A stretch of DNA of 64,000 nt from Enterococcus gilvus ATCC BAA-350 (lineage in GTDB: Bacteria; Bacillota; Bacilli; Lactobacillales; Enterococcaceae). Position 1 is the stretch's first letter; every line of letters starts with the position of its first letter. The stretch covers positions 2,433,501-2,497,500 of the forward strand of contig NZ_ASWH01000001.1 in NCBI RefSeq assembly GCF_000407545.1, written 5' to 3'. Below the pieces are notes generated by a model that saw nothing but the letters and a program-made list of their open reading frames with translations, was not told the origin of the DNA and ran no database searches. Shown here piece by piece: positions 41,850 through 50,826 of the stretch. The translations under genes were made by a program, and so were the position numbers.

Positions 41850-42953
41850 TTAATACCGTAGTATCGCTAATAGACTTTTCTCATCTGGAGCGTCTTTTTG
41901 GTCTAGAACAAAGACCTGTCCGCCATTTTTGATAACATTGTCCGCAATCTCGTTCAAGACTTGGCGACGATCATATTCGACATCTGGATCTTCTCCGAAC
42001 CCATCGACTAGGTTGGATGTTGCGATAAAGAGATGAGAAATCTTCCCTTCCTTCGCGGCCGGTACAATGTCTACTAATTGGTCAATAAATTTTCTATCCA
42101 TTAATTTTTGGTACGTTTGTGTCTCAACAGATGCCAATTGATCCGTCAATTTCTGTGACTCTTTTTTGATTTCGTTGATCGTTGCTTGTGCTGGCGAACC
42201 ATTGATTGCCGCCTTATCTGAATAATAAGGATTTTTCGCAACTTTTTTAAATTGTGTTTGATTCTCTGGCAAGGCAAAAAGATATACTGGAAGTTGATCT
42301 GGGTTTTCAAACTCTTTTAAATAGTTGTCCACTGCTTGGTAATAGTTCACCCAGTCAATTTCGACTTCTTCATCCTTCGTATTGATGCCATGATAGCTGC
42401 CGACCTCTCCGCCGCGAGCAGATACGTTTAAGTTTCCTCCCGTTAATTCATCTCCAAGAGCCGTGACAATATCTTTCGGAGCATCCTCTGGCAGATCGAC
42501 TTCTTTCACTTTTTTGTTACGGATAAAATAGAGTTTCATAGAATCTCTATTCAAAGCCATTAAATAGTAAGAATAATTAAATTGTGCATTCTTGATGATC
42601 GCCAACAGATACGGCAAGTCGCTGACATAATATTGATCGTCCACAGCGATACTTAAGCGATGGATATAACTTTCTTCTGCCGTAAGGATCACCGCAATAC
42701 TTTCTGTTCCGTTTCGCCAAAAATCACCATCTGCGAGTAGTTGATTGATCTTTTCTTGGAATGGTTCAAAGCTGTGATCAGTGTATTTTTTTTCAAAACG
42801 ACGTTTCGCTTCTTTAGCGAAGTTTTTAAACGTGATTTGATCTTTTTCAACTTCTTGATGCGCATGGTGTGTATTCAACATGAATGTGATAAACGGACCG
42901 GTGGCTTCTTCTGAAGTCAGTTCAGATAGTAACTTTTTACTGATATTTGCCAT
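41850..42953 (-). CDS. eRF1-like protein (bacterial archaeo-eukaryotic release factor family, baeRF)
   Basis: A 367-residue soluble protein resembling the baeRF families, bacterial relatives of archaeal/eukaryotic peptide release factor 1. Visible parts are an N-terminal region (about 1-140; FITFMLNTHH, ESIAVILTAEESYIHRL), a central region about 145-300 (YSYYLMALNRDSMKLYFIRN, PVYLFALPENQTQFKK) and a C-terminal L7Ae-like part (about 300-367; ISHLFIATSNLVDGFG, VIKNGGQVFVLD). Related families are proposed to act in ribosome rescue or resistance, but the biochemistry is largely untested and the family number cannot be assigned here. It stands alone. Confidence 0.65.
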   Translation of the reverse strand: MANISKKLLSELTSEEATGPFITFMLNTHHAHQEVEKDQITFKNFAKEAKRRFEKKYTDHSFEPFQEKINQLLADGDFWRNGTESIAVILTAEESYIHRLSIAVDDQYYVSDLPYLLAIIKNAQFNYSYYLMALNRDSMKLYFIRNKKVKEVDLPEDAPKDIVTALGDELTGGNLNVSARGGEVGSYHGINTKDEEVEIDWVNYYQAVDNYLKEFENPDQLPVYLFALPENQTQFKKVAKNPYYSDKAAINGSPAQATINEIKKESQKLTDQLASVETQTYQKLMDRKFIDQLVDIVPAAKEGKISHLFIATSNLVDGFGEDPDVEYDRRQVLNEIADNVIKNGGQVFVLDQKDAPDEKSLLAILRY

Positions 42954-43155
42954 AAATGTACCCTCCTATTTAAGTCTTCCAAATCAAGTGTACCATAGCT
43001 GTTAAATTCCATGAAACGAAATGCAACCCTTACATTATGTAAATAACTAAAAAATTTCACAGAAATTTGCATAAGTTTTTTCTAATTCATTTCTTATCGA
43101 TTAACAAACTGCTATTCATGAATTCATTGATTGTATGCATTATCATTAATTTATA

Positions 43156-43248
43156 CCAATTATCCCGAATTGGTTTTTCATACTTACTCCTACCAAGAGT
43201 AAATAACAACCTTCATTTCCACCATAGTGACGGCTATGGTGGTTTTTT
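43156..43248 (+). ncRNA. Candidate small structured RNA
   Basis: Three stem-loops follow one another: CCAATT/AATTGG (43156-43173, loop ATCCCG, then T5), TTACTC/GAGTAA (43184-43202), and a 9-bp terminator stem CCACCATAG/CTATGGTGG (43219-43242) with T6. A weak promoter (TTGATT at 43127-43132; -10 near 43150-43157) lies just upstream. No gene is available on this strand to use the terminator. The C-rich loop and CTCCT sequence could pair with ribosome-binding sites. It could alternatively be a leader of the next gene. Confidence 0.45.
43219..43248 (+). terminator. Strong plus-strand terminator without an annotated gene
   Basis: CCACCATAG (43219-43227) pairs perfectly with CTATGGTGG (43234-43242) over a 6-nt loop, followed by six T residues. 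Confidence 0.9.
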
Positions 43249-43367
43249 GCGGCTTTCGCGCGTTCCCACAATCATTCGGATACGAAATCCCTTTGAATTT
43301 TTACGATTGATTTGTTTGCGTTTCCATTATTTGCTAAACTGGAGCTACTAAATCAGCGAGGTGTGTT

Positions 43368-43907
43368 ATGAAAACTGCGGAGGAAATGTACCAATTTTGT
43401 CAACATGCGAAATTCTTTTCAGGGTCCGATCAACAATGGAGCGAAAAACTTTTTTCAGTGCTGGAGAAACATTTAGGGCCTCATGAAGAGGTTCTTGTTT
43501 GCTTTATTGGGCTGCACAATCGAACATCTGCAACCAAAAATGACGGCTTTTACGCCTATGCTTTAACCAATCAACGATTTATCATGGGGCAAAAGAAATT
43601 GATTGGCGATGAGTTTAAAGTGATTCCTTTGGCAAATCTTCAGGAACTTCGTTTAACAAAAGAAACCAGCTTGGATATATTAGAGATTTCCTCTTTAGAA
43701 GGCGTAACAAAAATAGTCTTGACGGAAGACGAAGCACCCTATGTCTTAGCGACTTTAAAGCAAACAGTCCAAGAGATCACCACAAAAAAAGAACCCGAGA
43801 CCCACTTAAGCAAAGCAGAACAGCTCTTGAAAATGAAAGAGCTGATGGATCAAGGAATCCTGACAGCAAAGGAATTCGAAAAAATAAAAGAAGAAATCTT
43901 TCAATAA
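43368..43907 (+). CDS. PH-like and SHOCT domain protein
   Basis: A 179-residue soluble protein. Residues about 40-135 have the alternating strand pattern of a bacterial PH domain (YAYALTNQRFIMGQKK, FKVIPLANLQELRL, SLDILEISSLEGVTKIVL). The C-terminus (about 150-179; EQLLKMKELMDQGILTAKEF) is a SHOCT motif, a short oligomerisation helix pair. Such proteins are common and of unknown function. GAGGTG precedes the ATG. It is monocistronic, with a strong terminator that also serves the convergent glnK gene. Confidence 0.8.
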   Translation: MKTAEEMYQFCQHAKFFSGSDQQWSEKLFSVLEKHLGPHEEVLVCFIGLHNRTSATKNDGFYAYALTNQRFIMGQKKLIGDEFKVIPLANLQELRLTKETSLDILEISSLEGVTKIVLTEDEAPYVLATLKQTVQEITTKKEPETHLSKAEQLLKMKELMDQGILTAKEFEKIKEEIFQ

Positions 43908-43947
43908 AAAACTGTCTGAGAAAAATTTTCTCAGACAGTTTTTTTCT
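43905..43947. terminator. Bidirectional terminator between the PH-SHOCT gene and glnK
   Basis: AAAACTGTCTGAGAAAA (from about 43907) pairs with TTTTCTCAGACAGTTTT (to about 43942), with A- and T-runs at the two sides. Confidence 0.92.
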
Positions 43948-44290
43948 ATTGGATCGCTGCTTTTCCAGACTCCCGCGTGCGTATCCGAATCGCTTCTTCA
44001 ATGGGATATACAAAGATTTTTCCTGTTCCGCATTCTTCTGATTGGCAGGTCTCTAAAATCAAATCAATCACTCTCTCTACATTTTCATCTGCTAAAATAA
44101 AGCTTACTGCTATTTTAGGTAATAATGTCGTGATGACCTCTTGTCCTCGAACGTGCGTCTTTTGTCCTTTTTGCAAGCCGCAGCCTAATACTTGGCTGAC
44201 AGTCATCCCGTTTACTTCAATTTCCTGATCGATCGCTGCTTTGATCGCTTCTAACTTTTCTTGTCTGATGATCGCTTCAACTTTTTTCAT
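43946..44290 (-). CDS. glnK: PII-family nitrogen regulatory protein
   Basis: A 114-residue PII protein that binds ATP/ADP and 2-oxoglutarate and blocks the AmtB channel through its T-loop. It begins MKKVEAIIRQEKLEAIKAAI; the ATP-binding C-terminal signature TGKIFVYPIEEAIRIRT is intact. The T-loop reads THVRGQEVITTLLPK, so the tyrosines equivalent to Tyr46 and Tyr51, the latter being the usual uridylylation site, are both Val. Control by uridylylation is therefore not possible. AGGAGG lies 5 nt before the ATG. It follows amtB by 19 nt. Confidence 0.94.
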   Translation of the reverse strand: MKKVEAIIRQEKLEAIKAAIDQEIEVNGMTVSQVLGCGLQKGQKTHVRGQEVITTLLPKIAVSFILADENVERVIDLILETCQSEECGTGKIFVYPIEEAIRIRTRESGKAAIQ

Positions 44291-44309
44291 CGCGTCCTCC
44301 TATAGTCTC

Positions 44310-45524
44310 CTAAGAATCCATTCCCATAAATGTCGGATAAGCATTTTCATCATGCTCGATTTGGTCTAGCCCTAACGCTTCTTCCTGTTGAGAAACACGA
44401 ATCGGCATGAAGACCCGGATCAAAGAGATGATCAAATAGCTTGCGACTCCAGCAAAAATCAATGTAAAAATGACGCTCTCGATTTGTGCGATAAACAAAT
44501 GGGTCTCGCCGTAAATCAAACCTGTTCGTCCACCAACCGAAGGATCAGCAAAAATCCCTGTTACGATGCCGCCGAAGATGCCGCCGACACCATGACAACC
44601 AAAAGCATCCAGTGCATCGTCAAAACCAAGCTTCTGCTTAATTACTGAAATGAAGAAATAACAGAACGGACTAACCAATGCGCCAATGAGGAGGCTTGAC
44701 CAAATCGAGACAAATCCCGCCCCAGGAGTAATTGCCACCAATCCGACAACTGCACCGGTACAAGCACCGACGACCGTTGGCTTGCCATTTAGGACTTTCT
44801 CAATCAGCATCCATGACAACATCGCGCAAGCAGCCGCTGTGTTGGTCGTGATCATCGCATGGATCGCAAGTCCGTCCGCCGCTAAGGCCGAGCCGCCGTT
44901 GAAGCCAAACCAGCCAAACCACAAAAGCCCTGTCCCTAAGACAACAAAAGGAACATTGTGAGGACGATAATCGCCGAGATGGTATTCTCGACGACGGCCT
45001 AAGACAATCGCCAAGACCAGCCCAGAAATCCCTGAACTAATATGCACCACATTCCCGCCGGCAAAATCGATCGAGCCGATCTTGTCTAGAAAACCGCCGC
45101 CCCAAACCATATGCGCCATGGGGAAGTAGACAACGATTAACCAAATGGCTATGAATAGGAAAATCGCTGAAAAGCGCATGCGACCGGCGACTGATCCTGT
45201 TAAAATCGCTGTCGTGATCAAGGCAAACATCATTTGAAAGAACGCGAATAAGCCTTCTGGGATACTATCTCCTTTCGTCATAGAGACGCCATTAAAAAAT
45301 AGCTTGTCCAAATTTCCAATAAATTCTCCGCCGCCGCTAAATGATAGCGAGTAGCCAACGACTACCCAAATCAAAGAGGCTAATCCCATCGTACAAATGA
45401 CCATCATCATGGTGTTCAAAATATTTTTTCTCCGCTCCAACCCGCCATAGAAAAATGCCAATGCGGGCGTCATAAGAAAAACTAACCCTGAACAAATCAA
45501 AATAAATGCAATATTCGCTGCCAT
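44310..45524 (-). CDS. amtB: Ammonium transporter
   Basis: A 404-residue Amt/Rh-family channel with about eleven membrane helices that conducts ammonium. Family motifs are FFYGGLERRKN near residue 25, GGNVVHISSGISGLV with the conserved Asp/Gly region near 160, and DDALDAFGCHGVGGIFGGI, with a twin-His-region histidine, near 315. A TTG lies one codon upstream, but the ATG at 45524 is 7 nt from GGAG. It forms the classic amtB-glnK pair. An extended -10, TGTTAGAAT, lies about 25 nt upstream of the ribosome-binding site. Confidence 0.96.
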   Translation of the reverse strand: MAANIAFILICSGLVFLMTPALAFFYGGLERRKNILNTMMMVICTMGLASLIWVVVGYSLSFSGGGEFIGNLDKLFFNGVSMTKGDSIPEGLFAFFQMMFALITTAILTGSVAGRMRFSAIFLFIAIWLIVVYFPMAHMVWGGGFLDKIGSIDFAGGNVVHISSGISGLVLAIVLGRRREYHLGDYRPHNVPFVVLGTGLLWFGWFGFNGGSALAADGLAIHAMITTNTAAACAMLSWMLIEKVLNGKPTVVGACTGAVVGLVAITPGAGFVSIWSSLLIGALVSPFCYFFISVIKQKLGFDDALDAFGCHGVGGIFGGIVTGIFADPSVGGRTGLIYGETHLFIAQIESVIFTLIFAGVASYLIISLIRVFMPIRVSQQEEALGLDQIEHDENAYPTFMGMDS

Positions 45525-45648
45525 CAAATCACTCCATTTCTCTTTATGTTAAGTATTCTAACATCGTTTTTAAATAAAAAAAGAGTTTTCCCTCATTTTT
45601 TTCATTTAATTCTAATTTAATAACTTTGTGTGTGAGAAAAACTAACAT

Positions 45649-45676
45649 AAAAAGAGCAGGAAGAATTTCCTGCTCT
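45649..45676 (-). terminator. Terminator of rsmI
   Basis: AAGAGCAGGAA (45652-45662) pairs with TTCCTGCTCTT (45666-45676) over a 3-nt loop. It overlaps the rsmI stop codon. Confidence 0.85.
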
Positions 45677-46530
45677 TACAATCCGTGATATTCTTTATAG
45701 ACCTCTTGTTTTTTCAGTCCATGTCGTTTCGCGACAGTTTTGATAGCCTCCTTCGAGCTTTCGCCGTCTGAAACCAATACGTCCACTTGCTCTTTGAGTG
45801 AGCCTTCAAAAATTTCTTCTTCTACCTTCTCTGTCGTACCGGAAACCAGCAAGCAGCACTCTCCCTTTAACGAATGCTCCGACAGGTAGTCGATCACTTC
45901 CTCTGCTGTGCCTCGCAGATACTCCTCATAGAGCTTGGTCAGCTCTCGGCAAATGACCACTTCGCGATTGCCAAAAACTTCCAGCATATTTTTCACGGTC
46001 TCTTTTATACGATGGGGAGACTCATAAAAGATCATTGTCGCCGTTTGATTTTTCAGCTCTGCTAATTCCTTTTTCTGGGTACTTTTCTTTCGTTGCAGGA
46101 ATCCATAGAAATAGAAAGGTTGCGGCATCAGACCAGAAGCAATCAGCGCCGTCATACCCGCAGTTGCTCCAGGCAGCGCCACTACAGGAATGTCTTCCTC
46201 AATACAAGCAACGACTAATTCATGCCCCGGATCACTAATAGAAGGCATGCCTGCATCGCTGACTTGCGCGATTGATCGCCCACTTTTAAGAAATGCCAGC
46301 AGTTCAGGAATCCGTTCGTTGTAATTATGCTCATGCAAGCTTTTTTGCCCAACCTTTACCTCAAAATGATTCAGCAATTTTTGCGTATTTCGAGTATCCT
46401 CACTGGCGATCAAATCGACCGTTTGCAATGTCTTAACTGCACGAAAGGTCATATCCTCCAGGTTCCCGATCGGCGTAGGAACCAAATACAGCGTTCCAAC
46501 TTCTTGTGCAAAACTTTTTTGAATTCTCAC
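45676..46530 (-). CDS. rsmI: 16S rRNA (cytidine(1402)-2'-O)-methyltransferase
   Basis: This enzyme methylates the ribose of C1402 in the decoding centre of 16S rRNA, using S-adenosylmethionine. It is a tetrapyrrole-methylase-fold protein with YLVPTPIGNLEDMTFRAV near residue 15, SEDTRNTQKLL near 45, SDAGMPSISDPG near 92 and PGATAGMTALIASGL near 118. An ATG six bases upstream is only one base from AGGAG, so the GTG at 46530, 7 nt from it, is a better start (284 aa). It follows yabA in the usual Bacillota order. Confidence 0.94.
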   Translation of the reverse strand: MRIQKSFAQEVGTLYLVPTPIGNLEDMTFRAVKTLQTVDLIASEDTRNTQKLLNHFEVKVGQKSLHEHNYNERIPELLAFLKSGRSIAQVSDAGMPSISDPGHELVVACIEEDIPVVALPGATAGMTALIASGLMPQPFYFYGFLQRKKSTQKKELAELKNQTATMIFYESPHRIKETVKNMLEVFGNREVVICRELTKLYEEYLRGTAEEVIDYLSEHSLKGECCLLVSGTTEKVEEEIFEGSLKEQVDVLVSDGESSKEAIKTVAKRHGLKKQEVYKEYHGL

Positions 46531-46629
46531 AGACATACTCCTAACTTCCTTCTATGTATTTACTACCCATCGATACTCGCAAAAAAGCGGGTGTGACAAG
46601 CAGCGTCATACCCACTAGTTGAAATTGAT

Positions 46630-46980
46630 TTATTTTTGCTTACTTTCGCGATAGATGACGTCTAAACAAAAAGCACATGGCTCATCCTGTTCACGCCTTG
46701 AACCGTAAAGTAAATTGCACACGTGAAACCCGTCTTCATATATCTTTTCAAGGTTTAAACGAGACTCCGACAATTCCTGCCGTTCATCTAAGACTGGAGA
46801 TTTTTTGGCATCAATCTCGCGAATCCGTTCACGCAAGCGTTCATTTTCCATTTCCAATGTGGCATTTTTTTCAACGAGTTCCAGCAGCGTTTCTTTCATT
46901 GACACTAGATCCTCAAGGTTTTTTTGCATGTCCACTTCTAACTGATTCAGGCCATCATACAACGAACGTCGGTCCATCAT
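46630..46980 (-). CDS. yabA: Replication initiation control protein YabA
   Basis: A 116-residue regulator that binds DnaA and the DnaN clamp to limit re-initiation. The N-terminal half is a long leucine-rich coiled coil that tetramerises (about residues 5-65). The C-terminal domain has the zinc ligands in FHVCNLLYG and EPCAFCLDVIY. It starts inside the end of ricT (4-nt overlap), an order conserved across Bacillota. Confidence 0.96.
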   Translation of the reverse strand: MMDRRSLYDGLNQLEVDMQKNLEDLVSMKETLLELVEKNATLEMENERLRERIREIDAKKSPVLDERQELSESRLNLEKIYEDGFHVCNLLYGSRREQDEPCAFCLDVIYRESKQK

Positions 46981-47789
46981 GACACATCACCTGCTTCAAC
47001 TAGTTCTTGATAATCGAAATCGACAGTCATATCACGGCCAAACAAACGCACCTTCACTACCTTGCTAAGCAGATTCAACCCGATTACTTTTCCACGCCCT
47101 TCTGGTGTGTTGATTTCATTACCATAATCCGGCATTTCTTTTTTGGCTGCTTCATACTCGCCATTTTCATACTTCAGGCAACACATCAAACGGCCGCAAA
47201 GGCCTGATATTTTTGTTGGATTCAATGAAAGACCTTGATCTTTCGCCATTTTAATAGAAACAGGAATAAAATCTCCTAAGAAGGTCGAACAGCATAATGG
47301 TCGCCCACACGGCCCGATTCCGCCAAGAATCTTGGCTTCATCCCGAACCCCGATCTGACGCAGCTCAATTCGCGTACGGAAAACACCCGCTAAGTCTTTG
47401 ACCAGCTCCCGAAAATCGATCCGTCCATCCGCGGTAAAATAGAAAATCATTTTGCTGCGGTCATACGTGTATTCCACTCGGATCAATTTCATTTCTAACT
47501 CATGGGCCCGAATCTTCTCTTTTGCTGTTTTGAACGCGGCATCCGCATCGGCTTCATTTTGCGCTACTTTTTTTAGTTCTTTATCTGATGCTTTATGTAA
47601 TATCGTTTTTAAATCATCGGACAAATCTTTTTTTGCTATTTCTATTTTTGGAATTGCCACTGTCGCAATCTGGTGCGCCTGTTGCGACTCGACCAAGACT
47701 TTATCATTATAAAAATATTCGTTTTTCCCCGGTGCATAATAATAGATATGACCAGCATCACGAAAACGAACACCCACAACTTCAACCAT
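46977..47789 (-). CDS. ricT: PSP1-domain protein RicT (YaaT)
   Basis: A 270-residue cytosolic protein with the PSP1 domain (about 60-150) and two conserved cysteine clusters, CGRPLCC (about 160) and CGRLMCC (about 200), that hold an iron-sulphur cluster in the Bacillus RicAFT complex. There it promotes RNase Y-dependent mRNA processing and sporulation or biofilm phosphorelay functions. No ricA or ricF is in the window. It lies between holB and yabA and overlaps yabA by 4 nt. Confidence 0.93.
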   Translation of the reverse strand: MVEVVGVRFRDAGHIYYYAPGKNEYFYNDKVLVESQQAHQIATVAIPKIEIAKKDLSDDLKTILHKASDKELKKVAQNEADADAAFKTAKEKIRAHELEMKLIRVEYTYDRSKMIFYFTADGRIDFRELVKDLAGVFRTRIELRQIGVRDEAKILGGIGPCGRPLCCSTFLGDFIPVSIKMAKDQGLSLNPTKISGLCGRLMCCLKYENGEYEAAKKEMPDYGNEINTPEGRGKVIGLNLLSKVVKVRLFGRDMTVDFDYQELVEAGDVS

Positions 47790-47815
47790 GGTTCTCCCTA
47801 CTCTCTTAAATAACG

Positions 47816-48754
47816 TTAAGCAAAAACAATACGTAACGTTACTTGTTCTGCGATATTTTGAAATGACACGTTTGCCTCTAGCTTTTGACTAGCTAGCAAA
47901 ACTTCTTCTAATAGATGGTTGTAATTCTCTAGGTTGGTTTGATTTTCTTTCATTACTTGATCACGCTTTTCTTTCACAAAATAAGCCAACATTTCAAAGG
48001 CAAATTGCTGCTGCGCTTTATCCTTAAACGTCTTTGTCAGCTTTTTCTGAACGTAGATAAACGCTTGCGGATCATTTTTATCAAGATAATTAAACCATTG
48101 AATAACAACCTCTCTAGCTTCATTAAACCATTCATCTTTTGAGATTTCAACAGCTTTTCCATAACTATTTGTTAAATTTGCTAAGAGTTTTGCTGTTTTC
48201 GCAGAGATTTGTTCCGCTTCTAAACGGGATTGCAAGCGCGCAGTAGACAACGCTTGAAAGTGGATGATCTGACAACGAGATCGAATCGTCGGCAATATCT
48301 TTCCTAACGATTGTGTCTCTAAAATAATCATGAAGTTTGCTGGCGGTTCTTCCAAAAACTTTAATAGACTGTTTGCCGAGTTGACATTCATCTTTTCCGC
48401 TTGGTGAATAAGTACGACTTTCTTCGCAGATTCAAAGCCGCTTTTTGTTAATTCACTCTGCAACGCACGAATTTGATCGACTTTGATGGACTGGCCATCT
48501 GGCTCGATCTCGACAACATCGGGGTGATCTTTACTGGTTATTCGCAGACAATTATTGCATTTTTCGCAGGGCATATTCTCTTGTAAATTTAAACAAAACA
48601 GATGCTTGACGAACCATAAAGCCAGTTCTGCTTTCCCTGTTCCTTGATCGCCTTCAAAAAGATAAGCATGGGCCAAACGCCCATGCTCAAAGCTGTTCTG
48701 TAATTGGCGAAAAACGATGGGTTGAATTGTCTGGAGTCTTTTCGCTTCTTCCAT
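47816..48754 (-). CDS. holB: DNA polymerase III subunit delta'
   Basis: A 312-residue subunit of the clamp loader. It has an AAA+ fold with a P-loop FEGDQGTGKAELA (about residues 34-46), a zinc knuckle CEKCNNCLRI (about 62-71), the segment NSANSLLKFLEEPP and the arginine-finger region TIRSRCQIIHF. It follows darA by 3 nt. The yaaR gene that lies between these two in B. subtilis is absent here. Confidence 0.95.
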   Translation of the reverse strand: MEEAKRLQTIQPIVFRQLQNSFEHGRLAHAYLFEGDQGTGKAELALWFVKHLFCLNLQENMPCEKCNNCLRITSKDHPDVVEIEPDGQSIKVDQIRALQSELTKSGFESAKKVVLIHQAEKMNVNSANSLLKFLEEPPANFMIILETQSLGKILPTIRSRCQIIHFQALSTARLQSRLEAEQISAKTAKLLANLTNSYGKAVEISKDEWFNEAREVVIQWFNYLDKNDPQAFIYVQKKLTKTFKDKAQQQFAFEMLAYFVKEKRDQVMKENQTNLENYNHLLEEVLLASQKLEANVSFQNIAEQVTLRIVFA

Positions 48755-48757
48755 ATC

Positions 48758-49745
<988 letters not shown>

Positions 49746-49783
49746 GTTCTTGTCCCCCAAAATAATTATGATCTTCGTATTTT

Positions 49784-49816
49784 AAAAAACACCGTGATGT
49801 TCTTACAATTCACGGC
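49784..49816 (-). terminator. Terminator after recR
   Basis: ACCGTGA (49791-49797) pairs with TCACGGC (49810-49816, core CCGTGA/TCACGG), with a U-run on the minus strand (A residues 49784-49789). It overlaps the recR stop. Confidence 0.75.
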
Positions 49817-50399
49817 GTCCTTCCACTGCTTTTAACAGCGTGATCTCATCAGCATACTCAATGTCGCTGCCGACAGACAGGCCATGAGCTAGTCGTGTAA
49901 CTTTGATCCCCGCTGGCTTGATCAAACGTGACAGATACATTGCTGTTGCTTCGCCTTCTGTTGTGGCATTTGTCGCTATGATGACCTCTTTGATCTCATC
50001 GTCATGCAATCGTTTGATCAGAGGCGCAATATTGATATCTTCTGGCCCTGTGCCCTCCATTGGTGACAACACTCCATGAAGCACGTGATAAAGCCCATGG
50101 TATTCACGGACTTTTTCCATTGACATCACGTCTTTTGGTTCTTCGACCACTAAGATCGTACTGCGATCGCGTGTCGTGTCTGAACAGATCTCACAAGGGT
50201 CTTCCTCTGTGATATTACCACATATGCTGCAAAAACGCAGGTCACGCTTGACACTGATCAATGACCGTGCAAATTCATTCACGGACTCATCTTTCATGTC
50301 GATCGTAAAAAAAGCTAAACGGGTCGCAGTTTTTTGACCGATCCCCGGTAATTTCATATAACTTTCAATCAGCTTTGCGATTGGTTCTGGATATTGCAT
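49803..50399 (-). CDS. recR: Recombination mediator protein RecR
   Basis: A 198-residue ring-forming protein that loads RecA with RecFO. The parts are a helix-hairpin-helix ([15 protein letters not shown], about 16-30), a Cys4 zinc finger ([16 protein letters not shown], about 57-72) and a Toprim domain ([15 protein letters not shown]). The frame is open 34 codons upstream into the ybaB-recR gap, but the ATG at 50399 gives the standard N-terminus and follows GAGAGG. Confidence 0.97.
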   Translation of the reverse strand: MQYPEPIAKLIESYMKLPGIGQKTATRLAFFTIDMKDESVNEFARSLISVKRDLRFCSICGNITEEDPCEICSDTTRDRSTILVVEEPKDVMSMEKVREYHGLYHVLHGVLSPMEGTGPEDINIAPLIKRLHDDEIKEVIIATNATTEGEATAMYLSRLIKPAGIKVTRLAHGLSVGSDIEYADEITLLKAVEGRREL

Positions 50400-50427
50400 G
50401 GTGTTCTTCCTCTCTGAACAAAGTCGC

Positions 50428-50742
50428 TTACATTCCAGGAAGTCCCTTTGTATATTTACCCATTGTTTGATCCGTTTCTTTCGTGATCTTTTCGATCGCA
50501 TCGTTGACTGCTAAAACAATCATATCTTGCAGCATATCTGGATCTTCTGGGTCGATCAATTCAGGGTTGATCGTCATTGCTTTCATTTTTTTATCTCCGG
50601 TAAAAGTTACTGTCACGAGATCATTCGTTGAACTGCCTGTGAATTCTTTGGCATTCAATTCATCTTGGGCTTTCACCATTTCTTTTTGCATCTTTTGCAT
50701 TTGTTTCATCATGCCTTGCATATTTCCCATTCCGCGCATCAT
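50428..50742 (-). CDS. YbaB/EbfC-family nucleoid-associated protein
   Basis: A 104-residue dimeric DNA-binding protein (YaaK in Bacillus). It starts with a Met/Gln-rich helix ([18 protein letters not shown]), then a small sheet ([16 protein letters not shown]) and a helix containing [11 protein letters not shown]. The frame is open eight codons further upstream without a ribosome-binding site; AAGGAG lies inside that extension, 12 nt from the ATG at 50742. It is placed between dnaX and recR, as in most bacteria. Confidence 0.93.
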   Translation of the reverse strand: MMRGMGNMQGMMKQMQKMQKEMVKAQDELNAKEFTGSSTNDLVTVTFTGDKKMKAMTINPELIDPEDPDMLQDMIVLAVNDAIEKITKETDQTMGKYTKGLPGM

Positions 50743-50826
50743 AGTCTCTATTCGCTCCTTCTTCATTCTAAGCTGTGCAACAATTAACTAATTTATTTCA
50801 TTAGTCAAAGCGTAAAACTGACAGCT

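Larger units (their letters stand above)
42954..43367. other. 414-bp intergenic region holding a candidate small RNA
   Basis: The region separates divergent genes. The left part is AT-rich and should hold the promoter of the eRF1-like gene. The middle holds three hairpins ending in a strong plus-strand terminator (43219-43248). A 94-codon open frame crosses the terminator but lacks a ribosome-binding site and is not called. Confidence 0.6.

Noticed and set aside
43067-43351. 94-codon plus-strand frame in the 43-kb gap
   Set aside because: It runs through a strong terminator hairpin, lacks a ribosome-binding site, and has no protein-like pattern; a non-coding RNA explains the region better.
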